Source: Scolanthus callimorphus
Lineage: Eukaryota > Cnidaria > Anthozoa > Actiniaria > Edwardsiidae
NCBI GenBank assembly: GCA_033964015.1
Contig: CM066921.1
Span: forward strand, 29,849,320-29,913,319
Reading direction: 5' to 3'
DNA length: 64,000 bases
A program made the translations under genes and the position numbers. The notes below the pieces were generated by a model. It was given only the letters and a program-made list of their open reading frames with translations. It made no database searches and was not told the origin of the DNA. Positions 46,641 through 57,268 of this stretch are shown piece by piece; positions within the stretch are counted from its first letter, which is position 1, and each line of letters begins with the position of its first letter.

Positions 46641-49296
46641 CCATATTTTTTGACCGGGGATGATCGTCGTATCTTTAAGGGGTTAAAATCACGGGGCCTT
46701 GGTCTCTTTTAGGGGTGATCTTAATCTTCAATAAAATTAGGGAGATTGGTATCTTTTAGGGCCGAAATATGTGTCCAAATTGTTTTCTCTCATGATGGTG
46801 CTTCTAAAAACCGTGTAAGAAAGAGAGATTATTCGATGAGAACACGATAAATTAGAAACAAACACGGAAATTTCTTGATGGGTATCTTTTACCTGTTACC
46901 TGTCTCCTTCGCGCCTACTTCACAAGGAATTCCAGCCGTACATCGCTTCGCAAGCTAATCTTGAGCTGAGCCCTCAGTGAAGCTGCTGACCGGCTGTTAT
47001 TTCGCATGCGCAGTAAGAGAAAATAACCCCCTCCCCACAGTCAAACTCTGAAGTTGCAATTCTGTTTGAAATGTGTCGGCAACGACACCGGAGTTTTATA
47101 ATTATATTTTAGCTGATCGGAGAAACGAGGAAAGCTGAAAACTTCAACTAATCTTGATGAACATCCGCACTTTGCATCGAGCACAATGATGAAGCTTTGC
47201 ATTTTCCCGGGATCGCGTTTTAACTCACTGAATATTCCTGAGATATTTTCGCAAGATGAGCCATGTGATTCGAGAGAGGATATTTTGGCGTCTCATTCCT
47301 CGAAAACTGAACCAAGTACCACGCTAAAAATTCCATATACATTCAGTTTTCATTGGAGGATTCAAGCAAAAGTGGAGTGACTTTTGGAATTCATATCGAA
47401 GTTATTTAAGAAATTTATTTTCTTCAAGCGGTCGTTTCTAATTGTATTTCGAATGAAAAACATTCATTCAGTGATCCTCGCTGATCCGAGGCACTTTGAA
47501 CAGCAATGGAAAGTCACATGTAATGCTTCGAGGTGTAGAAGATATTATTTACCCAGAAAAAGCATCACGATAGTGTATTCTGCTTAAATTTCTGTGTAGT
47601 ACTTGCCATCTGGAAATTGACAATGTTGTAGCAATAATTATTCAGGTCAAAATTAAATAGTTTATTGTGGAAAAACTGAACCAAGTACCACGACGAGAGT
47701 CGGCACAGACATTCTACCATCTACATTCATTCGTATCGCCGTGGAGTTGTTCTTTGAATTTGTGTCCAACATACTGAAAAAAAATATTTCATTCAAATAA
47801 GTATTCTTCCTACAGTGTAGCGATGTCATTTACAATACACTCGAAAAAAATTCAATCAGAGTTATCCGCTGCTCCGAATCTCGATTTAAAGCAGTAGAAA
47901 GTAGCAGGGAATGCTTTGAGACATTGGAGATATGGAAGATTTGAATTTTCCAAGAAAAAGCATATCGAAATTTCAAGTGTATTGTTGGCTTGCATCTTAA
48001 AATTAGCAATGTTATGGCAAGAATTATTCAGGTAAAAATTAAATACTTCCTTGTGGAAAAACTGAACCAAGTACCATGACGAGAGTCGGCACATACATTC
48101 TACCATCTACATTCATTCGTATCGACGTGGAGTGGTTCTGGAATTTGTGTCCAACATACTGAAAAAAATTCATTCAAATAAGTATCCTTCCTACTACAGT
48201 GCAGCAATGTCATTTGCAATTACACTCCAAAAAATTCATCCAGAGATCTTTGCTGATCCGTGACTCGATTTAACAGATTTAAAGCAGTGGAAACTGAAAG
48301 GTCGTATTAAATAGAATGCTACGAGGACTTTGACGCACTGGAGATATGAAACATTTGAATTTTTCAAGGAAAAGCATATCGAGATTTCAAGTATTCTTCG
48401 CCTGCCAACTTGAAATTAACAATGCATTGCAAGTAATTATTCAGGTGAAAGTTAAATATTTTGTTGTGGAAAAACTGCACGAAGTACCATGACGAGAGTC
48501 AGCACAGATATTCTGCTATCCATATTCGTTCGTATCGCCGTAGAGTGGTTCTTGGAATTTATGTCCAAGATACTGAATATGAACGAGAAACATCAATAGA
48601 AATATATGACCGAAAGTGGCTAGAGTCTAATTAGTAGTAATTGCTTTTCGAGTTAGGTTCCTAGTATAGCCAGCGCCATAGCGAAGCAGATTTAGGGAAG
48701 ATTATAACATAAAAACATAGCACTCTGAAAACATAGCACTGATGTAAATGGATTGATTTGCAATAAAAAGAGAGTCATAGCTGGATGGCTTGCGAAGTTA
48801 TCGTCACCAGCGGTGATGAAGTCATTGCCTGGAGTGCTGGCACTTGAAAGGTTATCTGAATCGTAAACACTATTCGAATTCTCGCTTCGCATCGAAAAGA
48901 TCACGCAATTTGAAATTTGACTGCAGCTTTTACACAAAAGTCAGCTGTACATATATATTTTACAATGTGGGCTCATGAATAAATTCCAGCGCGCGCATAT
49001 ATTTAGGCAGGATACGAGTCCGCACAAGTTTTGCTCGTTTCGATTAGATTTCCGCTCGAATTCCTTGTGAACTATTGGTAACTTTTGGTGAATCATTATT
49101 TTGCATTTCTTGCAGAGCCCAGCGATCTTACTGGGAGAATCTGCAGCCGGCCAGCGGTCGTCCCTATAGTGCAGCCTTATCTGAGCCCGCGTCAGGATGG
49201 GGTGTTACCGCTGGTGACAAAGACATGTTGCAGCACAAGGAGATGACGTCACAAGACGAAATTCAACAGACAATAGAAAAAGCGAGAGTGAAATAG
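26280..49296 (+). CDS. BHMT: Betaine-homocysteine S-methyltransferase
   Basis: Nine exons, all GT-AG and in frame, give 397 residues (human 406): 26280-26291, 27244-27379, 28100-28215, 28628-28819, 29580-29724, 31758-31940, 41624-41754, 45192-45289, 49116-49296. The enzyme moves a methyl group from glycine betaine to homocysteine, giving dimethylglycine and methionine, in the cytosol. Seen directly: [20 protein letters not shown] at the start of the barrel, [17 protein letters not shown], and the three zinc-binding cysteines: Cys209 in GADIIGVNC, Cys291 and Cys292 in [13 protein letters not shown]. The C-terminal dimerisation part [13 protein letters not shown] is present. Exon 1 codes only MPSK. 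Introns are very long; intron 6 holds a whole transposon, and several exon edges have duplicate copies. Reading frame and key residues are intact, so I expect a working gene. Confidence 0.96.
28398..29292 (+). repeat. Segmental reshuffle around BHMT exon 4
   Basis: Three overlapping duplications lie here. (1) 28433-28508 repeats as 28587-28662: intron end, acceptor and first 35 bp of exon 4; a CAA-type microsatellite (about 28508-28590) separates the copies. (2) 28806-28988 (exon 4 end, donor, intron) recurs at 29047-29232. (3) A spacer (28400-28455) containing TCGTCCCCACTCCCCAAATT recurs at 28992-29047 between the copies of (2). A third short copy of CGCCACAAGAATCGTGTCTA is at 29250. The genuine exon 4 is 28628-28819. 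Confidence 0.85.
29862..30862. mobile_element. Composite inverted-repeat element, BHMT intron 5
   Basis: Outer arms: 29862-30020 (CAAAATGGCGACC, CTGCAAGTTTTGG) mirrors 30690-30862 imperfectly. Inner arms: 30082-30145 (GCACCAGTCAATTGACAGCC, C-run, TTCGCGCATTAGCGGGG) is mirrored by 30610-30678 with a G-run. The inner unit of about 597 bp thus looks nested in the outer one. The outer arm family also occurs at 1690-1990. No transposase frame is visible. Confidence 0.6.
31080..31735. mobile_element. MITE with TTAAAGAGCC ends, split by a LINE fragment
   Basis: Same family as 2890-3066. The two halves (31080-31257 and about 31694-31735) are separated by a LINE 3' fragment. The right end finishes GGCGGCTGACACAGGCTC followed by TTTAA, 22 bp before BHMT exon 6. 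Confidence 0.7.
31258..31694 (+). mobile_element. LINE 3' end (L2/CR1-type), truncated
   Basis: A short frame reads [20 protein letters not shown], then [15 protein letters not shown] and [12 protein letters not shown] before the stop at 31529. This is the typical C-terminus of an L2/CR1-type reverse transcriptase polyprotein. It is followed by about 160 bp of 3' UTR and a tail of ATTGA repeats (31677-31692). 5'-truncated and inactive. Inserted within the MITE at 31080-31735. Confidence 0.75.
32625..32730. repeat. Half copy of the CCATGGGAA palindromic MITE
   Basis: The block TCTGCAGAAACACATCCATG, followed by GGGAAGTGTTCG and CCCATGGCTATACATG, matches one half of the element at 14825-14984. 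It lies about 45 bp left of the Academ-type transposon. Confidence 0.55.
33099..33473. promoter_or_regulatory. RFX-type X-box palindromes, left terminal repeat
   Basis: GTTGCCATAGCAAC at 33099-33112 and the perfect palindrome GTTGCCATGGCAAC at 33460-33473 match the RFX X-box consensus (GTNRCC, spacer, RGYAAC). Both have counterparts at matching places in the right terminal repeat. Use by host RFX factors or by the transposase is inference. Confidence 0.6.
34846..40230 (+). CDS. Academ-type transposase with XPG-like nuclease, frameshifted
   Basis: Three exons join in frame: 34846-36343, 36865-37598, 37721 to about 39240; the frame then shifts by one base and continues to 40230. Total would be near 1,580 residues. 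The N-terminus has two zinc-knuckle-like units ending [10 protein letters not shown] and [16 protein letters not shown]1-style acidic motifs appear in order: [61 protein letters not shown] Cys-rich domain follows ([19 protein letters not shown], then [15 protein letters not shown]), then an acidic tail. The inferred role is DNA cutting and joining in transposition. Frames overlap from 39166 to 39307; the shift needed (between about 39235 and 39260) has no canonical slippery heptamer, so this copy is probably disabled or the base call is wrong. Confidence 0.75.
40488..40867. promoter_or_regulatory. RFX-type X-box palindromes, right terminal repeat
   Basis: GTTGCCATGGCAAC at 40488-40501 and GTTGCTATGGTAAC at 40854-40867 mirror the left-end sites. 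The perfect site lies about 260 bp past the transposase stop; the second lies about 315 bp inside the right terminus. Confidence 0.6.
41868..41896 (+). repeat. Poly-G run, BHMT intron 7
   Basis: A near-pure run of about 20 G followed by AGGGG, about 115 bp after exon 7. Other G or C runs in the window occur at 20577-20595, 30109-30128, 30640-30652 and 46581-46636. Confidence 0.7.
42071..42262. mobile_element. MITE with TTAGTCAAATCAC inverted ends
   Basis: TTAGTCAAATCACACTAGC opens the element and GCTAGGGTGATTTGACTAA closes it. The interior has TATAGCC and CCAATCAGAATGCAGCATTG blocks shared with 1324-1413 and, more distantly, 16679-16883. About 190 bp, in BHMT intron 7. Confidence 0.75.
42678..43195 (+). 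mobile_element. Penelope-like element remnant with inverted terminal repeats
   Basis: About 107 bp at the left (GTTTCGGATTTTACTTTCAA; TTCATCAGGGCGGCTACTAA) returns inverted at 43085-43192. Between them 42785-42992 reads [50 protein letters not shown] and a stop. HFN...GH...DL...FWI.KLRT..P.GLN is typical of the GIY-YIG endonuclease end of Penelope-like reverse transcriptases. The reverse transcriptase itself is gone. In BHMT intron 7. Confidence 0.6.
43541..45163. repeat. Near-perfect large inverted repeat before BHMT exon 8
   Basis: 43541 to about 44190 is mirrored by about 44517-45163 (roughly 650-bp arms, only a few small gaps by eye). Each arm has two diverged tandem units of about 300 bp with GTTCCTTAGG, GGGTGCCA and GGTATTAAAG blocks; a third unit fills the spacer (44190-44450). 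The spacer ends with 78 bp (44441-44518) identical to the sequence carrying the exon 8 acceptor at 45119-45195. No coding frame is supported. Confidence 0.85.
45890..46575 (-). repeat. 69-bp minisatellite, BHMT intron 8
   Basis: Reverse-complement members of the family at 10581-11515, with ATCTACTCCACTAGGTCTAG, GCACAGGAGTAGAAGAA and AGCCCATCAACAGGAG blocks. About ten units of variable length. The 212-codon open frame from 45519 runs into the array and is not taken as a gene. Confidence 0.88.
46581..46636 (+). repeat. Uninterrupted run of 56 G
   Basis: The minisatellite ends in CATCTACCCC and is followed by 56 consecutive G, then the GACTCCCATATTTTTTGACC repeat related to 17340-17500. So long a homopolymer may be a low-accuracy or gap-edge region of the assembly. 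Confidence 0.8.
47300..48560 (+). repeat. Tandem repeat of about 370-415 bp, BHMT intron 8
   Basis: The block AAACTGAACCAAGTACCA (with variants) recurs near 47304, 47673, 48058 and 48474, followed by TCGTATCGCCGTGGAG and TTTGTGTCCAACATACTGAA blocks and a GCATATCGA segment. Four diverged units. The first is the most different. Non-coding. Confidence 0.7.
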
Positions 49297-49825
49297 ATAT
49301 GTTATATTGAAGCAAGCATCCGAGATTTTACTGCCTGTTTTTTTTTTAGGACGGGGCGAAAACAACTCAACATTTGATTAGGTTTTCACATGACTGTCGT
49401 GAAAGCGGTTCATGAGTAATTCACTGTCCAATCAAATGCGATAGTAATTCAACAACAAACCAATCAGAGAGCTAGGTGATTCACAATCTCTCAGGATCTC
49501 TCCTTTTCGCGAGCGAAGTAATCACAAAGAGTAATTGTGTTGTTTTCTCTGCGCGATCTCGTTGGCTGAAGTTCATGCCCTCGACAAATAACAAACGCAA
49601 TTACCGAGTAATTTGTAATTACAGTCCTTTGAAAACCGCTCTAAACATTTTTGAATAATTACGCAACAATTTATTCATACGAGCTTTCAGAACCAGACAA
49701 ATGCAATATTCAATGCTTGTTCAGTGATGTTGAACGTTGTTCAACGCATGTTTATCGTTTTCTACATCACTGAAAACGTAACCTCGGGCTAGTTTAATCT
49801 TGTTGAATGTTGAAAGTCACCTTTT
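49297..49825. other. Gap between BHMT and LicD-like gene (convergent)
   Basis: 529 bp between two convergent genes; it must hold both 3' UTRs. I see no repeat or further gene. A T-run at 49337-49347 follows the BHMT stop. Confidence 0.4.
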
Positions 49826-50557
49826 CTATGTATCACAGCTAATAGGTTTGACTGCCTTCCACCAATTCCAACGATACAAATATTTCAGAATCTCCCCACC
49901 CTCTCGAGGGACGCTTATCTCAAAGAAGCCGAATTTGGCTTTAGGTAATGGTGGCTTTACAAGTCGAGATGGGTACGTGTGATGAAGTCTATAGTTCGTG
50001 TAAAAAAGCCACGGTGACCACCCTATCCGCCAGTTCGACCCAAAGCACTCTTTATACATAAACAAGTCTACCCATAGTCTTAGTCCTGGTCTAGAGAACT
50101 GTAGAAGACCTTGTCTGGGCAGTTTCCATGTCAAAACAGACAGTCCTTCGGCTCGAAACCTCTCAATAAACACCTCCTTGCCAATTTTCTCAAACTGTTT
50201 GTAGCTCATTCCTAAATCTACATCATAGTCCCAAGGTAGCATGTTCTTGTATCGTCGTGCGCCTATTAATGAGCCGTACATGAGCCAATGGTTTACTCCC
50301 ATCGAGTCTAGAATCAGATGAACCTTGTAAGTGACGTTGAGAAGTTCAACTTTCTCATGTTCAGTGTAGTTAGGGCAGCTAAACGATGATTTGTTGTAGT
50401 CCGCGTAACTTGAAACTTGAGCGATGTTAAATAGTACCATAAGCAACAATAGAAATAGAAATAAGTATTTTACACATTTTGAGAAGGAGGGTCGCCTCAA
50501 AGATGAGAGAACAACGTGGCACTTTATAGCATACCACCAAAATGGATCCAGGTTCAT
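49826..50557 (-). CDS. LicD / fukutin-like type II membrane protein
   Basis: A single-exon frame of 243 residues. Residues about 29-47 (CVKYLFLFLLLLMVLFNIA) form one signal anchor after a basic stretch, giving an N-in, Golgi-type topology. NKSS, NYTE and NVTY are potential N-glycosylation sites. The catalytic-type signature is HWLMYGSLIGARR (90-102) followed by PWDYDVDLG (108-116), whose Asp residues fit the DxD metal-binding motif of LicD-family nucleotidyl/phosphosugar transferases such as fukutin and FKRP. The expected role is phospho-sugar transfer onto glycans in the secretory pathway; the substrate is unknown. At 243 residues it is on the short side. An inverted duplicate is at 53264-53935. 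Confidence 0.8.
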   Translation of the reverse strand: MNLDPFWWYAIKCHVVLSSLRRPSFSKCVKYLFLFLLLLMVLFNIAQVSSYADYNKSSFSCPNYTEHEKVELLNVTYKVHLILDSMGVNHWLMYGSLIGARRYKNMLPWDYDVDLGMSYKQFEKIGKEVFIERFRAEGLSVLTWKLPRQGLLQFSRPGLRLWVDLFMYKECFGSNWRIGWSPWLFYTNYRLHHTYPSRLVKPPLPKAKFGFFEISVPREGGEILKYLYRWNWWKAVKPISCDT

Positions 50558-53263
50558 TCTGCTCGTTATAAGCTTTCACTTGTTACGATCCGTGTGTCGT
50601 TTACATCTTCATATAGTTGAAGGATATCAGAAGCTCGACAACACAAAAAGGTGATTAATAACAATAAATTGCCAATGTTTTCGTTACGACTGATTTTCAA
50701 GTCATTCAAATACTACGAAAATAGCATATATATTGTAGCATGCAATGGTTGGTTTCCATTATTTAAATTTTGTCGAAGCGCTCGAAACGGTTCCAGGCTG
50801 AAGTCACTGAAAGTGAAGAGTTTAAGTACATAAACAATTTAATAATTCCTAATTGATGAACAAGCGATAGAAACGGGTTACTCTCAATGGTTTTGCCGAG
50901 AAAAAGTAAAATAAACAATAGAATCTTGCGTGATGGCTATATAAAGGAATCAATCATGTGAACTTCAAGTGTTTGGAGAATGTATTGGATCATATCAAAA
51001 TGACTGGATCCTTCCTCATCACCAGAAATTTAGGACATCCGTTAGTGGTCAGCGGTTTCACCCATGAGCGCCTTCGCGAATTCAACGTGAGGGCGCCGCT
51101 CAGTTGGATTTTTCAAGGATATATTGGCTTTAGAATTACTAGAATTAAATAATTATTAAAATAATTTAAAAATATTACAAAAAAAAATAAAAAAATAAAA
51201 TAAAAAAAAGTTAAAAAAAATTGGAAAAATAATCATAAATGAAAATCCCATAAATTTCTAAGTTCTCTACTTTTTCCTTTTTTCTTATTCTTCTTTATTT
51301 TCTCTTCTAAACAAGGCTTTGAGTGATTCTACGCTAAAAATGGGGGAAACCGCTGGCGTTCCCGCGCAATTCGCGGTCTCGCACACAGCCTTCGCGAGAA
51401 CGTCAAAATGATGGGCTTATTTGGGGCATTTGAGGACATAAAATCTAGCTTTGTCTATGTCCCTAACTATATTAGGGCCTGTTGTTCAACATGGCGACCA
51501 AAACGAGCTTCTGTGGACAGATTTTACTTGTGTTTTGGCCTTCCGAATTCGACCGAGTTTTGAAGATTTAGCGAGGCAAGATGGCTGAATTTCAAGGAGA
51601 TTACAGCTACTGCAAAGCACAAATGTTATTAGACACCATTTGATCAATTTTATTGCCAAAAACGATGTCATTGAGAGAAAGTACAGGCCTTGTGGAAGTC
51701 GACTTCACTTGAAACTACTTCGATCGGGTAAGATTCTGGTTTTCCTTACGAGTTATAAACTATATATTCTTATTTTGCGCTCGCAAAATAGTGTAGATGT
51801 ATGGAGTTTAGGCCGTGTACGTTCAATTTCTATTAGACACCATTAAATCAACTCTACAATAATTTATTTTAGCGTTAGGTTGTTGCTATAATAATGTTTT
51901 TTACGAGGCCGGTTGAAAGAAATTGATTCATCGCTAACAGCGCGAGAAAATCTAAGTTTTGTAGTTTTAGTCCATATGTTTTCTGTATTGAATGTGACAC
52001 TCACTCAAACATCTGAGCCGCTGATTTATTATTCAAAATGGCGGACGTGTCCTAAATTTCTGGTGATGTATGCTATTTTTGCTGCTACATTAGATATTGA
52101 AGCCTTATCAACCAATGAGGATGCTTGATCGAGGTCACGTGAGAACCCTCCAAACTTAGTTATGCACGTGGCTCGGAAGTTGAGGGAAAACGATGGATAA
52201 GGCATATTTCCATATTTACCTGAATCTATCTAGAAAGAGAAATAGAGAAATAAACAACACGAATTTTGTGTGATGGCTACAGGAAGCGATCACTGAATAA
52301 ATATCAAAATGATAGGTCAAACCTTCTCATGCGAAACAAGACTTGCTCAGCATTTCTCGCTAGATTTGGATAAAACATTACCCTAATTAGTTGATTTCCT
52401 CAAGAAATTATTTTAGGAAGTGGAAGCTCCTCACAAGGGTTACGTTCTCTCCCATTCAGATGATTGGCGGATCGGCAAATCCATAATCCTTTCGAAGTTT
52501 TGAAAACGCGCAGCGCGCAACAACAGTTTTAGCTGTAATAGATGTTGTTTCTTTCTTTTTTTCGGGCGGATATTTTACGAGTACGCGGAATCCGTTGACT
52601 CAAATTTTTCCACACCGTCTGGGCACATTCTTGTATGCAGATCTCATCTGCTCGCGGAGGAAGCCCTGGGGACACCATTTGCAATTGAGGGCCTTCGCTA
52701 ATTGGCTAGCCTGCTAGCAGGCGTTGGAGGCTGTTTTTATCGGCGAAAACCCGGAGTTCGTAGTCGCCAGCGCCATCTTGGATTTTTTTGGCCGAGTGAG
52801 AATGGGGCGAGTTTTGTCACTCGCCCCATTGATCTGATCTGATTTTGAACGTTGTGTCATGCAGAGAAAGTTATTTCTCTCAACGGGCTCCTTATCGAAT
52901 CTCGCGCATGCGTCAATGGGTCTGGGCTCGACAATTGTCTGAGCCAATCAAATCTTGCCTCATTTCTGGAGCTGGTTGAGCGCTTCGTCTTCCGTGACAA
53001 ACTGAAATGAAACCGACAATGCACGCTTATAATGTATGTCATTTTTATATATAGTATTGGAATATACTTACAAATAATATTACGTATGAAAACGAATTAT
53101 TAGCTTACTAGTTTGTTGGTATTGTACTTCCTTGTTTTTTTGAGAGCCGTAAGCTCTTCAAGAGCGGACCTCAGCACATTACCTGGTGGTAATTATCCGT
53201 TTTTGTGCTTCAACTGCATAGTAACTCAAGATTGTGATAAGTGGAAGCTTATAGCGAGTAGAC
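50558..53263. other. Spacer between the inverted LicD-like copies
   Basis: About 60-80 bp beside each start codon is still alignable (AAGCTTATA-CGAG blocks), showing that the duplication covers some 5' flank. The rest holds A-rich low-complexity DNA (51165-51235) and a foldback of GGCGCGAGT-type blocks at 52740-52830 (GAGTGAGAATGGGGCGAG / CTCGCCCCA). I see no further gene. Confidence 0.45.
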
Positions 53264-53935
53264 ATGAACCTGAATCCATTTCGGTGGTATGTTAAGTGTC
53301 GTCGTGTTGTCAACTGTACTTTGAGGCGACCCTCCTTCTCAAAATGTGTAAAATACTTCTTTCTATTTCTATTGTTGTTGATGGTGCTATTTAACATCGC
53401 TCAAGTTTCAAGTTACGCGGACTACAACAAATCATCGTTTAGCTGCCCTAACTACACTGAACATGAGAAAGTTGAACTTCTCAACGTCACTTACAAGGTG
53501 CATCTGATTCTAGACTCAATGGGAGTAATCCATTGGCTCATGTACGGCTCCTTAATAGGCGCACGACGATACAAGAACATGCTACCTTGGGACTACGATG
53601 TAGATTTAGGAATGAGCTACAAACAGTTTGAGAAAATTGGCAAGGAGGTGTTTATTGAGAGGTTTCGAGCCGAGGGACTGTCTGTTGTTGCATGGACATT
53701 GCCCAGACAAGGTCTTCTACATTTGTTTAGACCAGGACAAAGACTAGGTGTAGACTTGTTTATGTATAAAGAGTACTTTGGGTCGAACTGGCGGATAGGG
53801 TGGTCACCGTGGCTTTTTTATACGAACTATAGACTTCATCACACGTACCCATCTCGACTTGTGGAGCCACCATTACCTAAAGCCACATTTAGCTTCTTTG
53901 AGATAAGCGTCCCTCGAGAGGGCGGGAGATTCTAA
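53264..53935 (+). pseudogene. Inverted copy of the LicD-like gene, C-terminus lost by frameshift
   Basis: 223 codons, very similar to 49826-50557: same anchor, HWLMYGSLIGARR and PWDYDVDLG motifs. Differences cluster near the start (FRWYVKCRRVVNCT) and around GLSVVAWTLPRQG. Near 53924 one base is missing relative to the other copy, so PREGG runs into RF and a stop; the lost frame continues to about 53993 with the YLYRWNWWK-type end. The catalytic-type motif is intact, so a shortened product is possible; loss of the last 20 residues suggests decay. Divergently oriented from the first copy. Confidence 0.75.
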
Positions 53936-53993
53936 AATACTTGTATCGTTGGAATTGGTGGAAGACAGTCAAACCTATTAGCTGCGGTGACTA

Positions 53994-56620
53994 GATAGAT
54001 AAGCCATTCGTGTTGATCATAGAACTTGGCCAGAAAAGAGCCCTCCCCTTGTCGATACATTTTGGTACCGTACTGTCCACAGCAATATTAGGGACCGGTC
54101 GTTATTTAAGTCGGATCATTGTAAGAGACCCAGATACTGCCTTCAGAAAAGAGGGGGAGGTTTTAGTGACTTGCCATGATAGCCATTGTGGGAGACCTTA
54201 TGTTAGGCTTTGAAATGGGATTGGAGTCACTGGGATTTTGCCAATAGAACTAGAAATGGGTCAATTTGCTTTTAACTGAACCAACAATGAAATATCAATG
54301 TCTGTAAAGAGTGGCTTTAAAATTTTGTGAACTGCTTTTAAAATTTTGCCCTACGACTGCAATACAAACACTCTGTACACATGTCTAAAAGTCACTTTTT
54401 AACGCTGGGATTTTGAAAACTCTGACTGGAAAACTTCAGGACTGGGATCTCGCGAAACTTTTACACTGAGAAATGGGATTTGGACCCCCTTCAGGACCTG
54501 TTTGAATCATTTGACTGACATGGATGGAGGGGAATGGGGGTCCTGAAATGTTTCAGTCTATCAGAGGGGGGCTCCCGAAAACAATCAATGCTATCAGGTG
54601 GAGTTCTTGAAATTTTTTTGGATCACAGGTATTTTCTCCTCCACCCCCCTCTCCGACATAAATAATGACCGGTCCCTTATATTCTCACTTGATCCCACTG
54701 TACTCTATATAGATGGGGAGGACACCTGGTGGAGCTCAAGATGGCAACTGCAAAACGAGGGAGGGAGGGTGGGTAAACGAACTGGCTTCTGGCCCCACCG
54801 GTCTTCTTGGGATGAGTACAATAAGACTATTATGAGTGGCAGCCCTCTTCCTGGGACGCCATCTTGGTGCCGAGATCTCAACCAAATTGGTGATTATGCT
54901 AATGACACCAAGTGAGAATATTAATGCGTTTTCGTTTGAAAACGGAGGATGCGATTCGTCATCACTGAGATTGCTAAACAGGAAAAAGTCTATCAAATCT
55001 TGTTTTACTGTGTTTAATAAAAATATATAAGTGTTCTAAAACTCTTGAGGAAAATTAAAAAAGCATGTTTCAATATTTTAGCAACATGAAATACTCTTCA
55101 AGTCAGACCGTTTTTTACCCGTCCACAAGTTATGCAGCACTTCCCTTCTGACAGGAATCTCTAGTTATTCTTGAGTTTGACTTTATAGTCACTAGATAGA
55201 GCGGGCGTTTTTAAGGCTTTGGATCTAGGGTACTCGCATTTCAATCAAGTTTGATAAATTCACTGGCGTACGCTACAAAACAGAAGCTATTCTATTTTTA
55301 TCATCCCCAGATCACTTATATCACTTGATATTAGCCAAATAACTAATATAGGTATATTTTATCTGCAAGACTGCCGATTTTCGCCCAAATGATGTAACTT
55401 CAAACTTCAAGAACTGTTCATCCCAACAAGATTTCAAAATCTCATTGTTGCAATACGTTTCCATCTGCTCTGTAATAGTTCCACGAAGCCTACAATCATT
55501 ATTCCTATTGTAGTTAAAGAGCTATTAAAACCTAGACTAGTACTTTGGCTATCCATCAGTTATTCATCAGTTATTCACTGGCGTACGCTACAAAACAAAA
55601 TAAACGCTGTTCATTTTTAAAGTCTATTTTTAGTCCAAACTGGTGCAGACACGTCAAGCTTGGCAAAAAATGTCAACGTCTATCTTTGGCGAAGGGCGGT
55701 CAGTCTACCTACGTAGCATATCTGCATGAATGTGTACGAAGCGGGTTTCTCGGTTCGTTGACCAAAAGGTTAAAAACACAACGTTTAAGACTCCAGCACA
55801 GACAGGTTCGTCCAATCTGCCAGTTTTCAAAACAAGGTAATTGCAAAGAACATTCCTAGCTATTCACAGTGTTAAACACTGGAAAGACTTTTTTCAAAGT
55901 GCCTCTGTCAGCCGCCATTTTGTTAGCCTAGCAACACACCGAGTCAGAGAAGGCATCCTTTTACATCGGGTGGTTTAGGGAATGTGGTGCGGAATGTTCT
56001 CGATTGAATTCGCTAGATCAAGTATTCACCTGTTCAGAACAGTTTGCACCGTCACAACTGTCTGTTGTGATGCGTCATGTTACCAAATAGATATACAAAA
56101 CCAGAATCATGGGCACTGGTTTTATGATCAATAGCATACTTATCATCCTGTTTTAGCCATTGGTTCTACAATACATCTCTCGCAAAAATTACTCTGCGTT
56201 AATTAAAACACCATAATTCTGTTCTTCTTATAGTTTTTTCCCATAAAGAAACGCGCGCTGCAACAGATTGTTATGACGGTTTCTGAAATAGGTGTAAATC
56301 GTATCTAGATGATATTTTGCGATTTCTACACGCAATTGTTAATATAGCATTTATTATACGATATTGGGATCTCATTTAAATTCATGAACAATCTTGATCA
56401 TAGAAGCTGGTAAGGTAAGTCCTACGTCTTTTAAAATACAATACGACTAACGTAGGACGAGTTTACTAAACTATGATATGGACGCATTTTACATGCAATA
56501 CAATACAATAATTTTATTAGATAATCCATAATGGCTTTTCATGCCTAATTTACAATAATTATATAATAATAATCAAATATAAGTTGCCACTTACAGCAAA
56601 ATCAATAAAGACAACATATA
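53994..56620. other. Intergenic, mostly unrecognised sequence
   Basis: A CACTGGCGTACGCTACAAAAC block occurs twice (55261, 55577). 55895-56030 is a partial inverted relative of the TTAAAGAGCC MITE. 56490-56560 has CAATACAATACAATAATTTT, which reads on the minus strand as a LINE-like tail. An open frame at 55545-55859 has no recognisable domain. Confidence 0.4.
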
Positions 56621-56630
56621 ACAATAACAG

Positions 56631-57268
56631 TAACAATGATTATAACAATGATTATTACAATGATTATAACAATGATTATAGCGTGGATTTCATAAACCCG
56701 TGAAACAAAGTGTAATAGTCAAAGTGTAGTAGTCAAGCCATAATCATTGCTATAATCATTATAACAATGATTATAGCAATGATTATAGCAATGATTATAA
56801 CAATGATTATAACAATGATAATAGCAATGATAATAGCAATGATTATAACAATGATTATAACAATGATTATAACAATAATTATAACAATGATTATAACAAT
56901 GATTATAACAATGATTAGAAAATAACACCTATGTTGTATTGTGAATGTGCGCATTCTGATTGGTTAAAAGGCGTGTTTGTAAGAGACCTGAGAAACACGA
57001 TTGTCACGCAACGCTGTCGCGCGTGTGTATGTTATTTTCTAAAAGCAATAAAAATACTTTCTGCGTGCTCTCTGGTTTCTTACAAACACTCGGGAATGTT
57101 GGTCGAACTGATAAAACTTGAAAGACACTCGCCTTCGGCTCGTGTCTTTCAAGTTTTGATCAGTTCTCCCAACATCCCCCTCGTGTTTGTAAGAAAGCAG
57201 AGAGCACGCGGAAAGTACTTTTATTGCTTAATTATAACAATGATTATAACAATGATTATAACAATGAC
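56631..57268. repeat. 12-bp satellite with an inserted hairpin element
   Basis: Tandem AACAATGATTAT units occupy 56631-56690, 56744-56918 and 57233-57268. Between the last two lies a hairpin: 57042-57136 (AAGCAATAAAAATACTTTCT, CTTACAAACACTCG, AACTTGAAAGACACTCGCC) is mirrored by 57138-57229 with a tiny GCCTTCGGC loop. The hairpin interrupts the array as an insertion would. Frames reading repeated Asn-His-Cys-Tyr or Ile/Val are satellite artefacts. Confidence 0.75.

Noticed and set aside
56719..56954. Open frames reading Asn-His-Cys-Tyr or Ile/Val repeats
   Set aside because: Direct translations of the 12-bp satellite.
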